This document shows positions 42,066 through 55,773 of a stretch of 64,000 nucleotides of DNA, in pieces. Location of the stretch: the NCBI GenBank assembly GCA_023362775.1, contig JALMGJ010000006.1, forward strand, positions 13,624,001-13,688,000, in the 5' to 3' direction. A model generated the notes under the pieces. The model worked only from the letters and a program-made list of their open reading frames with translations, had not been told where the DNA came from and made no database searches. How positions within the stretch are numbered: the first letter of the stretch is position 1; every line of letters begins with the position of its first letter. This DNA is from Charina bottae. Its lineage: Eukaryota > Chordata > Lepidosauria > Squamata > Charinaidae. The position numbers and the translations under genes were made by a program.

Positions 42066-42912
42066 GGAAATGAAATATTTTTTTATAATATAACCTTCTG
42101 GTTGAGTGACATAGAGGCACGGAGCTAGAGGCTTCAACCCAATCTCAGAAGAGATAGGCAAAAAAGTTTTATTGAAAAAGAGGGAATGAGAATGGATCAA
42201 ATGCAAAATTTTAAAAGGACATATAGTGTTCCAGGCAGACCACAAGATGGTGATGATCTGCTATAAACAAAATAATTTCTTTTAGGAAAAATGAAATGCT
42301 TTAATTAAGTAATAGAGAATACCAAAAAAGTTTAATAATTTCATGCCCTCTGTGACATGGATGAATGAAAGCTATTTGTAAGCATCCAATTTCCTACTGT
42401 GGACATTTATCTAGTTTTTTTAAAAAAAGAGACCCTTGAAACAGCTGTTCCTTCTGCTTCAATTTACCAGGAAATTCTTTTTTCTTGGAAAGTTGACTTT
42501 AATAGAAGCTGGAGGAGATTATTCCTAGCTCATTCCTTTTCCCAACCATGGTACATATCTTCTTTCTCCACTCCCTTTAAAGTTTTGCCTTTATTGTAAA
42601 ACCACTCACTGCTTATTTCTTTGTAGGGAAGGATTTGGGGTATCTCTCAGTGTCCACCCAACAGGGAGAGCAACATACTCATGAAGATTTTATTTATTTA
42701 TTTATTTATTATTTCAATTTATTCCCCGCCCATCTCCCTTACAAGGGACTCTGGGCGGGTTACAACAAAGATGTTGATTCCACATCTGGCAAGCAGCCTG
42801 TGAATGTCTGAGCCTCTTGGGAATGCTTGACTGTATTCAGACGTTTCCAGTTGGTCTCTTCTCCTGGGCTGAGCCCAAAAAGCTGTAAGAGCAGTGTGCA
42901 TTATTCTCTCTC
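42066..42912. other. No gene recognised; one repeat end
   Basis: (ATTT)n at about 42686-42712 leads into TTCCCCGCCCATCTCCCTTA, an interspersed repeat end also seen near 12354 and 51735. The rest looks unique. Confidence 0.5.
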
Positions 42913-42924
42913 ATTCCTGCTTTT

Positions 42925-45900
42925 GTTGTTGTTTATTCGTTCAGTCGTTTCCGACTCTTCGTGACTTCATGGACCAGTCCACGCCAGAGCCCTCTGTCGG
43001 CCGTCATCATCCCCAGCTCCCCAATGGTTGAGTCTGTCGCCTCCAGAATACCATCCATCCATCTTGCCCTTGGTCGGCCCCTCTTCCTTTTGCCTTCCAC
43101 TTTCCCTAGCATCAGCTTCTTCTCCAGGGTATCCTGTCTTCTCATGATGTGGCCAAAGTACTTCAGTTTTGCCTTTAATATCATTCCCTCAAGTGAGCAG
43201 TCTGGCTTGATTTCCTGGAGTATGGACTGGTTTGATCTTCTTGCAGTCCAAGGCACCCTCAGAATTTTCCTCCAACACCACAGTTCAAAAGCATCTATCT
43301 TCCTTCGCTCAGCCTTCCTTATGGTCCAGCTCTCGCAGCCATAGGTTACTACAGGGAATACCATTGCTTTAACTATGCGGACCTTTGTTGTCAGTGTGAT
43401 GTCTCTGCTCTTAACTATTTTATCAAGATTTGCCATTGCTCTCCTCCCAAGAAGTAGACGTCTTCTGATTTCCTGGCTGCAGTCAGCGTCTGCAGTAATC
43501 TTTGCGCCTAGAAATACAAAGTCTGTCACTGCCTCCACTTTTTCTCCCTCTATTTGCCAGTCATCAATCAAGCTCGTTGCCATAATCTTGGTTTTTTTGA
43601 GGTTTAACTGCAACCCAGCTTTTGCACTTTCTTCTTTCACCTTCATCATAAGGCTCCTCAACTCCTCCTCGCTTTCAGCCATCAAAGTGGTATCATCTGC
43701 ATATCTGAGATTGTTAATGTTTCTTCCAGCGATTTTAACTCCAGCCTTGGATTCCTCAAGCCCAGCATGTCACATGATGTGTTCTGCGTACAGGTTGAAT
43801 AGGTAGGGTGAGAGTATACAACCCTGCCGTACTCCTTTCCCAATCTTAAACCAGTCCGTTGTTCCGTGCTCTGTTCTTACCGTTGCTACTTGGTCGTTAT
43901 ACAGATTCCTCAGGAGGCAGACAAGATGACGTGGTATCCCCATACCACCAAGAACTTGCCACAATTTTTTATGATCCACACAGTCAAAGGCTTTAGAATA
44001 GTCAATAAAACAGAAATAGATGTTTTTCTGAAATTCCCTGGCTTTCTCCATTATCCAGCGGATATTGGCAATTTGGTCTCTAGTTCCTCTGCCTTTTCTA
44101 AACCCAGCTTGTACATCTGGCAATTCTCGCTCCATGAATTGCTGGAGTCTACCTTGCAAGATCTTGAGCATTACCTTACTGGCATGTGAAATAAGTGCCA
44201 CTGTTCGATAGTTTGAACATTCTTTAGTGCTTCCCTTTTTTGGTATGGGGATATAAGTTGATTTTTTCCAATCTGATGGCCATTCTTGTGTTTTCCAAAT
44301 TTGCTGGCATATGGCATGCATCACCTTGACAGCATCATCTTGCAAGATTTTAAACAGTTCAGCTGGGATACCGTCGTCTCCTGCTGCCTTGTTATTAGCA
44401 ATGCTTCTTAAGGCCCATTCAACCTCACTCTTCAGGATGTCTGGCTCTAACTCACTGACCACACCGTCAAAGCTATCTCCAATATTATTATCCTTCCTAT
44501 ACAGATCTTCCGTATATTCTTGCCACCTTTTCTTGATCTCTTCTGCTTCTGTTAGGTCCTTACCATCTTTGTTTTTGATCATACCCATTTTTGCCTGGAA
44601 TTTACCTCCGATGTTTCTAATTTTCTGGAAGAGGTCTCTTGTCCTTCCTATTCTATTGTCTTCTTCCACTTCCGCACATTGCTTGTTTAAAAATAATTCC
44701 TTATCTCTTCTGGCTAACCTCTGGAATTTTGCATTTAATTGGGCATATCTCCCCCTATCACTGTTGCCTTTTGCTTTCCTTCTTTCTTGGGCTACTTCCA
44801 GTGTTTCAGCAGACAGCCATCTTGCCTTCTTGGTTTTTTTTTTTCTTTGGGACGTTTTTTGTTGCCGCCTCCTGAACAATGTTGCGAACTTCTGTCCATA
44901 GTTCTTCTGGGACCCTATCTACTAAATCTAGTCCCTTAAATCTATTCTTCACCTCCACTGCATATTCCTTAGGAATATTAGTGAGCTCATATCTAACTGA
45001 TCTGTGGGTCTTCCCTATTCTCTTTAGTCTGATTCTAAATTTTGCAATAAGAAGTTCATGATCTGAACTACAGTCAGCTCCAGGTCTTGTTTTTACCGAC
45101 TGTATAGATGTCCGCCACCTTTGGCTGCAAAGGATGTAGTCAATCTGATTTCGGTGTCGACCATCTGGTGAAGTCCATGTATAAAGTCGTCTTTTAGGTT
45201 GCTGGAAGAGAGTGTTTGTTATGCACAGTGAGTTGTCTTGGCAAAATTCTATCAGCCTATGTCCTGCTTCATTTTGTTCTCCCAGACCATGTTTACCTGT
45301 AATTCCAGGTGTCGTCTGACTACCCACCTTAGCATTCCAGTCTCCTGTAATGAAAATAACATCTCTTTTTGGTGTATTATCCAGTAGGTGCTGCAGATCC
45401 TCATAGAACTGATCTACTTCTGCTTCTTCAGCATCTGTGGTTGGGGCGTATATTTGGATCACTGTGATGTTAAATGGCTTACCCTGAATTCGAATTGAGA
45501 TCATTCTATCGTTTTTTGGATTGTATCCAAGCACTGCTTTAGCCACTTTATTATTAATTATGAAGGCTACTCCATTTCTTCTGTGGTCCTCTTTTCCACA
45601 GTAGTAGATCTGGTGGTCATCTGATGTGAAGTGGCCCATCCCAGTCCATTTCAGTTCACTGACACCTAAAATGTCTATATTTAATCTTGACATCTCACCA
45701 ATAACCACATCCAATTTGCCCTGGCTCATAGATCTTACATTACAGGTTCCTATAGTGTGTTGATCTTTAGAACATGGGATTCGTCGTTCACCACCAGCAC
45801 CGTCGGCCGCTAGCCGTCCTTTCGGCTTTGAGCTAGCTGCGTCATCACATCTGGGGCTAGTTGAACGTATCCTCTGTTCCTCCCCAGTAGCATTTTGACC

Positions 45901-46154
45901 ATCTTCCGACCTGGGAGTCCCATCTTCCGATGGTATACCGACATATCTTTGGTTGTACTGATCCATTTAGTTTTCATGGCAAGAATACTGGGGTGGGTTG
46001 CCATTACCTTCCCCAGGGATCGTATTTAGTCTGACCTCTCTGCCACGACCTTCCCGTCTTGGGTGTCCCTTCACGGTTTAGCTCATGGTTTCATTGAGGT
46101 GCTCAAGCTCCAGCACCACGACAAGGTAACGATCTCCTTTAAAGCATCCTAAAG
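42925..46154 (-). mobile_element. Near full-length BovB-type RTE LINE with 12-bp TSD
   Basis: About 3.23 kb on the minus strand, from GGATGCTTTAAAGGAGATCG at its 5' side to the CGAATAAACAACAAC tail near 42925-42945. The duplication CATTCCTGCTTT flanks it exactly (42913-42924 and 46155-46166). The two coding parts are described separately. It is the longest RTE copy in the window and the likely subfamily reference for those at 12845, 49203 and 61276. Confidence 0.95.
42933..45966 (-). pseudogene. RTE polyprotein: AP endonuclease plus reverse transcriptase, two disabling changes
   Basis: The frame opens at ATG 45966. The endonuclease shows GTCNVRSM, SELKWTG, YAPTTDAEEAE, GDWNAKVG and SDHELL. 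It continues to a poly(A) run (plus-strand T run, 44833-44844), where the frame shifts. The RT (43770-44879) has GIPAELFKIL, IPIPKKGSTKECSNYR, FCFIDYSKAFDCVDHKKLW and GKGVRQGCILSPYLFNLYAE. A TGA at 43770-43772 stands where the 12.8-kb copy has CGA, a CpG-type change. The remaining frame to 42933 has ADDTTL-side residues and YGCESWTIRKAERRKIDAFE. Only these two changes break it, so the insertion is fairly recent. Confidence 0.93.
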
Positions 46155-46469
46155 CATTCCTGCTTTACCCCTGGAATAAGTCCATGATAAGTAAGGCTAA
46201 GAGACGGTGACTGGCCCAAGTCGTTTACGGAACTTAATCTGCCAAGTAGAAACCTGAACCATCATCTCTCACAGTTTTCTAAGATTAGGGCATGCCCCAG
46301 CCTGCCTCTTTTTAAGCAAATTAAACACAGGATAATATTTTTCCATAGCGCTGAACATGATATTTCATTACTGTAAAGTCTTCACACCTGAAAAGACTTC
46401 TCTCCCTCCTCTTCTTCTTCATTTTGCTGTTTTATTTTCTGCCTTTTCTTGCTATTTTGGTTTTTAAAT

Positions 46470-46925
46470 ATCAGTTTTGGCATGAGTTGCACAAAAATGG
46501 AAAGACTTTGAAATACCCACAATGGAGGAATGGTTGGTGAAGATGATGGAACTAGCAGAGATGGCTAAATAAACTTGTTTGCTTAGAGAAAGATCAACGA
46601 CTACATTTATTAGTGACTGGAAACCCCTTATGGACTTTTTTGCTGAAAAAGGAAAAAAAAATGAACTCGTGATTTATGGATTTGATGATTATAAAGGATA
46701 GATTATGGAAAGATGGAAATTATGATGGAACTTTAGAGAGAGAGGGTAAAATATAAATGCACTTATAACTGTTGTTAAGAAGATTGGAAGCCACTTCCTT
46801 TATTACTTTTTTCTTTTTCTTTCTTTTCTATTTCTTTTTCTTCGTTTCTTTTTCACTTTTATATTACTTTTCCCTATTCTTCTTTTTAATTCAAAATTTG
46901 TATTGTTTTTATTCTGTTGAAAACT
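46470..46925 (+). mobile_element. L1-type LINE 3' end
   Basis: The frame-like stretch reading NELVIYGFDDYKG with a stop after it, near 46660-46700, is typical of the C-terminus of squamate L1 ORF2. It is followed by GAAGATTGGAAGCCACTTCC and a T-rich 3' UTR ending in TTTAATAAAATG. It is truncated and has frameshifts. Confidence 0.65.
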
Positions 46926-47071
46926 CCTTTAATAAAATGATATACTGATTACTTTGGCAAGAGTATCTTCAGATGCTATCACCTTACCATTTCTGTCTGG
47001 AGAGTCTTTACTGAGCAGAAAGTAGCAAAAAGGCAATCCACAATACCAGGGTTATAAATTAAATTAAAATT

Positions 47072-47131
<60 letters not shown>
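47072..47131. repeat. (GAAA)n microsatellite
   Basis: About 14 units. Confidence 0.95.
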
Positions 47132-47599
47132 GGCAATGGCAAACCACAATAATGAACTGAACTGAAATAGTGATAATTAGTCTTTCCCACAATGGTAAAA
47201 CATATTTATCTATTGATTTAAATTATATTGTTTCTAACTATGCCTCTATGTATATATTCATTTGATTATGCAAATGAACACTGTTTTTGTCATTTGTTTT
47301 GGGGGTGAGGAATTTCATTTTTCTTTAAACAACTAAGTTGATCCCTAATTCTCCACATTCATTTTATTTACTTACCAAACTTATGAACAGCTTTTCACTG
47401 CAAAAACAAAACAAAAACAAAATTATTCATATTAAAATACTGCTGTACAATAATCATTATGTATATAATGAAACATAAAACAATACAAGTCCAATAAACA
47501 AGCAATCATTAGAGTAGTTGGCAAACAGGCAGAGAGGATAAATCAAAGAAATGTCTGGGCACACACACCAGAATGGAGGTCTACCTAATCTCTGTAGAG

Positions 47600-47962
47600 C
47601 AGAGCTTTCCAAACTGTGTGTCGCGACACAAAAGTGTGTCGCCACACACAGCGTGGTGTGTCGCCACACCACCTGGAAGCGGCGGTGCGCGTGTGTACAG
47701 TGGCAGCGGCAGCCGCTGCTGCGGCTGCCACCGCCGTGCACGCGCACACCGCCGCAAGTCCCCCCGTGCGCTGCACGCCCCCCACGCCACCGCCGTGCGC
47801 GCACGCACCGCCGCACATACCCCGCGCCGCCGCCGTGCGCGTGTGTGCCGCCGTATGCCCCCCCGCGCCGCCGCCGTGCCGCCGCATGCCCCCACGCGCC
47901 GCCGCATGCCCCCCCGCACCGCCGCCGCCGTGCCGCCAGCGGCAGCACTTTGGAAAGCCCTG
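47600..47962. mobile_element. hAT-type MITE with GC-rich internal tandem array, perfect 8-bp TSD
   Basis: The ends CAGAGCTTTCCAAACTGTGT and CACTTTGGAAAGCCCTG match the element at 7128-7330. CTGTAGAG duplications flank it at 47592-47599 and 47963-47970. Between about 47680 and 47940 the interior is an irregular array of CGCCGCCGTG / CGCGCCGCCGCATGCCCCC units, very rich in CpG. The ORFs of 100-179 codons over it are compositional. Confidence 0.92.
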
Positions 47963-47970
47963 CTGTAGAG

Positions 47971-49190
47971 CTTCGGTTTCATGTGATGGGATGCTCGTGA
48001 TGTCAGCCTTTCAAGGTAGTCCAGACAGGAAACCCAAACCATGAGTCCTAATACTACATTTATTGTAAGATTACAGTAACAGAATCTTGCAAATCTGAAA
48101 ACACTTCCCCCCACCACCACCTTTACTTTCCAGACTTAGGAAGGGTCCCTTCTGAGATGCTTTTGCCACCCCCATCCCTCTTTTGGTTTCAGATTTCTTT
48201 TATCAGACTGTTGTCTATGCTGTAGCTCTTCCTCCTGTCTTCCAAGGTTATTCTCACAAGCCATTATACAAGCCATTATACCAATGTGTTATGCAAATCC
48301 AGCTGTGCTAGATCCAGTAATGGGTTTAGTCTTATACACTCCTCCCGGTTCACCAAGAAAAATCTTGGCACTTGGAATTCAGCATTCTATCTCTTATCTG
48401 TTAATACAGAAACCCATAATGTTCTCCAACAGATTATGCATTTTTTGTGACAGGTTGCTTTGATACCATTACTTTAGCAACTTTTATGTGATCCATCCAA
48501 TCAGGGACCATATCGCCAGTGTGATGATGTCATAGGACTCATAAGTGATCAGACTTGTCTGCATGATGACATCTATAAATCAGATGAGAGTGAGGACCAT
48601 ATTTTCTCTCATCATTTTGAATGAGCCACTATCTTTATTCATGGAGGTCAATGTTATTATTTTTTTTACTCAGCCCTGTTCAAATAAAATTGAACAAATA
48701 TTAGTGGTTGGAAATTAATTCCCAGCCAGGCTGTTAAGAATTTAGAGCAGATTTTTTTCACCCTTCTGTAGAAAATTAATCAGTCAAGTCTTTTTCAGCA
48801 CAGGCTTTGGAGAGATGCCATCGTCTTCAAAGAATGGCTTTTGAAATAAGCTTCGTTCTGAGCATCGTTTAAGAGCTGAAAGGAAAGAGGCCAAGGGGGA
48901 AAGGAGGTGGGGGGAACCATTCATGAAAAGAGCAACAAAAACCCAAACCTAAAATAAATAATTAATACAGCAACATAGAATCCACCCCCAGCCAGAATAA
49001 TAAACATGTTTCCGTTTAATCTGTATTTGCTGGCCCTAAGAAGATCAACAGCATGGAGAATGGGTGTTTATTTCTTGGCAGTTATCAAGCTCTATTTGAT
49101 ACTAAAAAGATTTTTTTGAACATAGAATCAATAGAGATCTGCCATTTGTTATTAGTCTCCACATATCCCTCTACCATCTCCTATCATTTT
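47971..49190. other. No gene recognised
   Basis: Mostly AT-rich apparently unique sequence. No repeat family could be named. Confidence 0.45.
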
Positions 49191-49202
49191 ATTCATGCCA
49201 GC

Positions 49203-49412
49203 AATACCCTGGAGAAGAAGCTGATGCTAGGGAAAGTGGAAGGCAAAAGGAAGAGGGGCCGACCAAGGGCAAGGTGGATGGATGATATTCTGGAGGTGAC
49301 AGACTCAACCGTGGGGGATCTGGGGATGGCGACGGCCGACAGGAAGCTCTGGCGTGGGCTGGTCCATGAAGTCACGAAGAGTCAGAAGCGACTGAACGAA
49401 TAAACAACAACA
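49203..49412 (+). mobile_element. BovB-type RTE 3' fragment
   Basis: The frame (to 49403) reads NTLEKKLMLGKVEGKRKRGR and ends as the 42925-46154 element does, with CGAATAAACAACAACA. Strong 5' truncation. Confidence 0.92.
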
Positions 49413-52400
49413 ATGTGTTATTGGAGAGCTAGCTGTGGAAAGATATGTATGTATATATAGTATACTTTTAAAAAATTAACTCAAATTGGACTCAAAGTTT
49501 CCCAGATTGTTAGCAAGGAATAGGATCCAACCTTGAAACTGAGACTAAACCTGTTACTTACTTACTTATCATGTCCAGTCCGCTTAGCTGTGATTTGGTC
49601 CGGTGTTAGAAGGATTAGCCAGTGCAATTCACCATTTCCAGGGTACATCTGATTGTTTGACAATCTTCAGGGAGGCTCCTTCTGTGTACCCCAGATGACT
49701 GTACTAAATGTACAGATGATTGTACTAAACATGTTGAGCTGTCTAGGATTTTATCGATGCATGATTTAAATATTATAAGTTAACTCTAAGAGAAATGCAT
49801 AGGACAGCTTGGGGGAATATCATGTCAAACTGATAAAACTTACTCCGAAAGGGATCTGTCTTTCTGGGAATGGACATGTAAGGCATTCTGGGAATGGACA
49901 CTCATCTTTCTTCTCCTATTTTCCAATTCTTTGAATTATGATGGTTTAATTTCAGTTTATTTTTTACACTCTACCCAGATCTTTTCAAGGATTTACCCCC
50001 CTTTTTATTTTTGGAGACAATCCATTCCTTCTTCAAAAGTTTTGGTATAGATGAATATGTGAGCCTGGAAATAAGATGCTGCTGCTTTAAAAAGTCTGTT
50101 CATTAAAGCTAATGCAACTTTTAATGCACCTGTGCCTTTTTTCTAGCCTCAAGCAGAAGCCCCCGCAAAGATGTGACCACTTTTAAGAACAGCTGAGAGG
50201 TGCTGTGCTCATGCATAACCCAAAGCACTTTTTAAAATTCCTTTTCGAAAGATGACCAGCCCTATAAACTGTAGCCCTGTCTCCTTGGCATTTATTATGC
50301 ATACTTTTCTGCTGCCTTTCTGTTCCTGTCTGCTTCATTATGTGATGTTCTCATGTTTAGGCTTTATTCCTTTTGTAGGATATTTTAGAGGCAGGAATAA
50401 ACATTCAATTCTTTGTGATGGTAGGAAACATTGGAGCTCAGGGTGGGCATGTTGCATTGATGAGATGCTCTGCAGACCATGAAGTAAAGCTGACTGAGAC
50501 AAGGATAGCATTTTGACTTTGAATTCTCAATTCCTCCCTGCCCACTTTTCACACTTCCATAAAACCATCTACCAGCCCTTTCATGGTTTTTTTGTGAGGA
50601 GTGCTGCCAAGTTTATTAAAAAATAATTTTTTAATAAATAAATAAATAAAATTCAGCATAATGAAAAATGTGCTTAACCTGTTGCATTTCTATAGGTTGC
50701 AAAGTGATGCACTGCTTGCAGAATGGAGATTTCTTTGGGATGCAGTGTTCACACCTGTAACCTGAATATCAACTTAACAGAGAGGTCCAGAAAGCAGAGC
50801 CTGACGGTGATGGCGCAATACCTCTTTGCTCCCTTTTGCGTTGCAGCCCCTATGAAAGTTTGGGATAGGTATCACCATGATGGAAATCATGCATCCTTGG
50901 TACGGGGCAGCCGTTCTTGTCATCGCTCTGCAAAACAACCCTGACAGGAGCAGCAGATGTTTTTATAGAGTTTCTGTTGTGAACAGTGGGTAGGTGGGTG
51001 GGGAGGAACTGAGAATGAAAAGTCAAAGAGAGCATGCAAGAGAGATTTGTTATTCCCAGGCCGAAAATGTCCAGTTTTACTCTACAGTCTTCTTGAATAG
51101 CTAAAATAAGCTATGAAAATCATCTAGAAGGCTTTGAGTGGTCAGAAAGTGATCTATATTTTAAATTTGTACAAGAGAAAAAAAACAACACCAAAAGATG
51201 TTGGAAGCAATTCCCAGAATATGAAGCTTATTAAAAGAAATTATCATCTGAAAATGTCTCCATGGGATTCCTTTGATTTTGTCCAGTTTTAGCTTTAGCA
51301 CACTGGTGGGCAACCCTTACCCCACTCTATATTGTCTGTGTGGATAAAGAAGGTGTCTCTTGCCATCGCCAGATAATTCCCTTCTGTTCTGCTGAAGGGG
51401 GAGGCAAGTATGTTCACAAGTGACTTCTGCCCAATATAGACTCCATGCACCCCAGTTGGCCAAACAATTGATGGAGAAGATATGTGGGAAGATACATTCC
51501 TCCTCCTTGGTTGATTGTCTTATGTCCAACATGCCAATCAATTGCAGGCACTCTCACCCATCTAGGGCAGAGAAGGGTCTCACGTTCTCCAGAAAAGCAG
51601 GGGGAATGGGATGTAGGCAATCTGCATTGTCTTTGTTTTCAAGAGGATCTCAGCAAGGGGAAAGAAGAGGTCTAAACCTCTCCATTGCTATGGTAGAGTC
51701 TCTCACCTGGGCTTCATTTTAGGGGCTAGAAATTTTATTTATTTATTTGATTGATTGATTGATTGATTTCTATAGCCGCCCATCTCAGCAAGTGACTCTC
51801 GACAATGAAATCTGTAGAAAAGTAACACGGTTGTTTTCTTTATTGTACTGCTGCGGAATCCGGGTGTGTTCAGAGCTCCAAATTATAATCTTAAGTGCAT
51901 AAATGGCATCTCCTCTTCTCAGCCTGTTTCACTCACCCTGAGCTCTTATAAAAAGCCACCTTCCTGCCCCAGGATGCTTGTTAAAACTCTCAGTATGTAG
52001 ACATGAAATAATGTAGCTGGATGCAGAATTTTTGCCTAAAGGAATTCTTCCCCACTGCCTAAACTGGTGGCTGTAGGTAGAAGAATATCGTTTGCAGCCT
52101 CCCAGCAATTTTTTCCAATAAAAGATAGTGAGAGCAACTGAAAACCATATGGTTTGCTAAATGCTGTGGTCTTTTGTCTCAAAAAAGAGCGATGAGGTTT
52201 TGTCCCTCTCTGGCTTGGCAGGACTCTGAACTGACACTTCTTATCCATATCTAGTTCCAAAAACTAATTGCAGTTGGGACCTAAAGAGAACGTGTATTTA
52301 CAGCACAGTTGGATGCAGTAAGCAAATCTCAGCCCACAAATAACTTCTCCGGTGTTAGAGGTAATGCTTCTACAATCAATTTCTGATCTGAGAAGAGGAT

Positions 52401-55400
52401 GGGTAACTTGGTTAACTCTTCGTTTTCCTTCTGCATTGCTTGTGGAAATCTGAAGCAAGACGGCCTTAAGTTCTGCCTTCTAAATCTGCACAAACCAGTT
52501 GCCCAGGAAATAAAACATTAATTCTGGATTCTCTTGGACCAGCCATTTGGTCTCAGCTTCATACTAGTTTCTGGGGTGGTAGGGATGAGAAAAACACAAT
52601 TATCTCCTTCAAAAGCCACTTTGAACTCCTTGGCAGGCATACTTTCAACAAAAAACAAAACATACATCTTGGCCCCTCAACAGTATTTTATTGGAAATGT
52701 CATGAAGTTGCACCGAAGGGATTTCACATGAACCCTTTTGATCAGATTTTGGTTATTCTGAGAGTCAGCCATTTCACTGCCTATATGGAATCACTGAAAT
52801 TACAGAGCTAAACTTCTATGTTTTCAGCTGTTCCACAGAGTCCCTCATTCCTGGGGAGCATTAGATCATGTAATTCATCCTGAAGGGGTGAATTTGGGGG
52901 GGGGGAAATTTTCATTGTTGAAAGCACCATGTAATTTCCCCTGGGGAAAATGACACAACCACAATGCTCCACTGTTAATTTTTCCCCAAGCTGCCTTCCA
53001 CGTCAAGGTCCAGAAAAGAGAGTGCAATTGTCATTCAAAGTCCATGCTGTCCACCAGCCAGCAGTTCTTCTCTTAAATACTGCTTGTAGCCTTTCATTTG
53101 CAAGATGATGGAGATTAACTCAGCTTGACTTTCACCTTGGTTAAAAAGAAGAAGGAAGAAGGCAAGAGAATGCTATCCCAGAGAGGATGCCAAGGGTCAG
53201 CTTTTAATTGAGATGAGTCATTTGAAATTATTAATCCATTTCTTCCTTTTTTTTTATCCCTTTCTTTCTTTTGCTGTCAAAAGAAATTCTGCACAGAATG
53301 GTACAAATAAGTGGTTATGTTTCCTATCCTTACTATTACAACCAGGCTACAAATTTGCAACCCTTCTAGCAGCAAGAAAATTGGGCAAAGGTGGCAGCTG
53401 TGCTCTATGAGATCATCAGAAGAAGGGAATAATCAGGAATAGTATTTTCAAGACAAGACCAGGCTGGTCACACACTCTGATGTACCTTACATCAAGAAAG
53501 GAATGTGCTCTAATTAAAAATGACTCAAAGGCTGCTGCTTGCAACAGGAATAGCATACCAAAAGATCAAACCTATTAGAACCTGCTGGGGCATCAGTAAT
53601 TAAACAGCACCTGTCTCTAAACTAATGCCTTCTGGATACCAATTGTCATGTTTAAGACTTCTTGAGATGTGAACCATTTGGAAGGCAAGATTGTAAATAA
53701 TGGTCTCCTGGAAAGGTCAAGATGTGTATCAAGTGAGGCCAGTGATTCGGCAAGGGGGACATTCTAAACACCCATTATGGCTGGGAATATATATGAGCTC
53801 CCTGACTTAGAAATCAGTTGAGCATTGCAGGGAATTGTGTCAAATGGTTGAAAACACTCAGAAGAGGAAACCATGAAGACTTAAAAACATCTGTGCTGGA
53901 TCAGACAGCAGGCCCATCTACTCCACCCTTCTGTGTCACAAAGTGGTCCAATTAATGCCTTGAGGTGTTCATAAGCATGGACTGGATGGCGAGAAGAGCC
54001 AGGATTTAAGGCATGCTGCCTATGATTCAAGAAGTAGTAAACAGCCCTCAATGTTAGCAGCCATTGATAGCCTGCTGCTCCATGAATCTGTCTAGTCTCC
54101 TTTGAAAACAATCCAAACTGGCTGCCATTTCCCCAGCTGTTGGTGGTAAATCACACAGTGTGAATTGTACTGTGTGATAAAAGTATTTCCCTCTATTGGC
54201 CCAGAATCTTTCTGTGTTTAGTTTCAATAGATGACCTTCAGATCTAACACTGTGAGAGAGGGAGATAGATGTTTCTCTGTCCATGTCTCTCCCCCACACC
54301 CTCCTTCATTCCAACTAAAGAGTTCCAATTGCTCTAGCCTTTCCTTGTAGGAGACGAATAGAAAATGTGATGGGTAGCCAAAAGTTGTCATACCCTGTCC
54401 TATAACTGCCTTCCCTGCTTCTTAAAATTGTAGAGATGGAAGAGGCGATTTTGGCCATTGAGGATAACTCACCCTGCTCAGGACAGGAATCCAAATTACA
54501 GTATTCTCAGCAGATGGCTGTCTAACTTTGTTGGATCTTTCAGTATGCAATATAAATGCAGAGAAGCCTACCACTTCTCTGGGCAACAGGTTCCAGTGCT
54601 AAATTGCTCTGTTAAGAGGTTTTGTCTAACATTCAACCAGAATCTGCCTTCCTCTAATTTGTATCTATCATTCTGGGTCCTACACCCTGGAACAATGCTT
54701 CTTCTGCATGTGACATCCTCTCATCTTCTCTTCAATGTTCTCAAGGCTAAACCAGCCCACCTCCTTCAATCTCTCTTCATAGGCTTCCTGATCAACCTTG
54801 TTGCTGTTCCCTGGACCTGTTCCAGTTTCTATTAATCCTTTTTAAAGATTAGCAGGTCTGACTCATGGCTGCATTAAAGCACTTTCCTCAGTCTTTAAGG
54901 ATGAGGAAAAGGATGGATTCATACTCTGCACTGACCTCATTGTTAAGCTCTATTCTCCACAGGGAGCATTGTCCTGATAGTAAGGCAAATGAAAGGAAAT
55001 GATTGTTGATTCTCCTGGCTTTCTTTGTCCTCCCACCAAATAGCACCAGCTGGTTGAAAAAAACTTCTCCCAATCATGCTCCTTAATGTCATATGGGGCT
55101 GGGGCTTGAGAGAGATGAGTTTTGAGACAGAAGGCTGGATTTTGTCACCTCTCAAAACTTGCTCTGCCCAAGAGCTTTGCCCAAATATGTTTTGAGTGTT
55201 CCAAGGGACCACGATAGGGGCGTCTGCAAGGGGGTCAAAAGTCAAGGCCATAAACATGGGATCAGAGCCCTGTCCCCTTTTTATGTGCATCACATGTAAA
55301 AAAGGGGGTATAGCTTTGATCACCTAGTTGTGGCAACCATCTTGAATTTTTGGCCTCCTCTCTGTGGACGCTCCTGGACCCTGATTATCAGCTGAAAGTC

Positions 55401-55773
55401 GGGCTTCTTTTGAACATGGATTTAGTGCTATTCTGGAACAGTAATAAACCTTGTTTGGTTTGCAGTCATTGAGCTGCTTTCAAGTGTGAATCTATCTGCT
55501 TCAAGCTCATCAATATCCTTAGATCCATTAGGACTCTTTTTTACTTTACCTTAAATTCATCTTACTTTAAATTATTTGAATGGCCTTCAACAAGAGGCAA
55601 GTTCTGTCAATAGAGTTTAAGGATTATCTATTGTGCTTGGGCTATAGCATCAATTCAGTAGACTAATAATCCCAAAGGAATTGTATCTTTATGTCCACTG
55701 CTGGTTAGAACATGCTGCTTGAAAGATCCTAGATGGCAGAATCTTAGGATTGAAATGTTATGATAAGTCTAAA
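49413..55773. other. Long region with no gene recognised
   Basis: Many frames of 60-126 codons occur, none with a recognisable domain. Small repeats: (AAAT)n near 50622-50650 and an (ATTT)/(GATT)n stretch with CCGCCCATCTCAG near 51735-51790. About 54050-54830 holds GATGGAAGAGGCGATTTTGGC, AACAGGTTCCAGTGC and TGTCTAGTCTCCTTTGAAAA motifs, like a decayed LINE/SINE 3' region. Confidence 0.4.

Noticed and set aside
47680..47940. CpG-dense stretch as a promoter CpG island
   Set aside because: It lies wholly inside a hAT element with 8-bp TSDs, consists of tandem units, and has no gene next to it.
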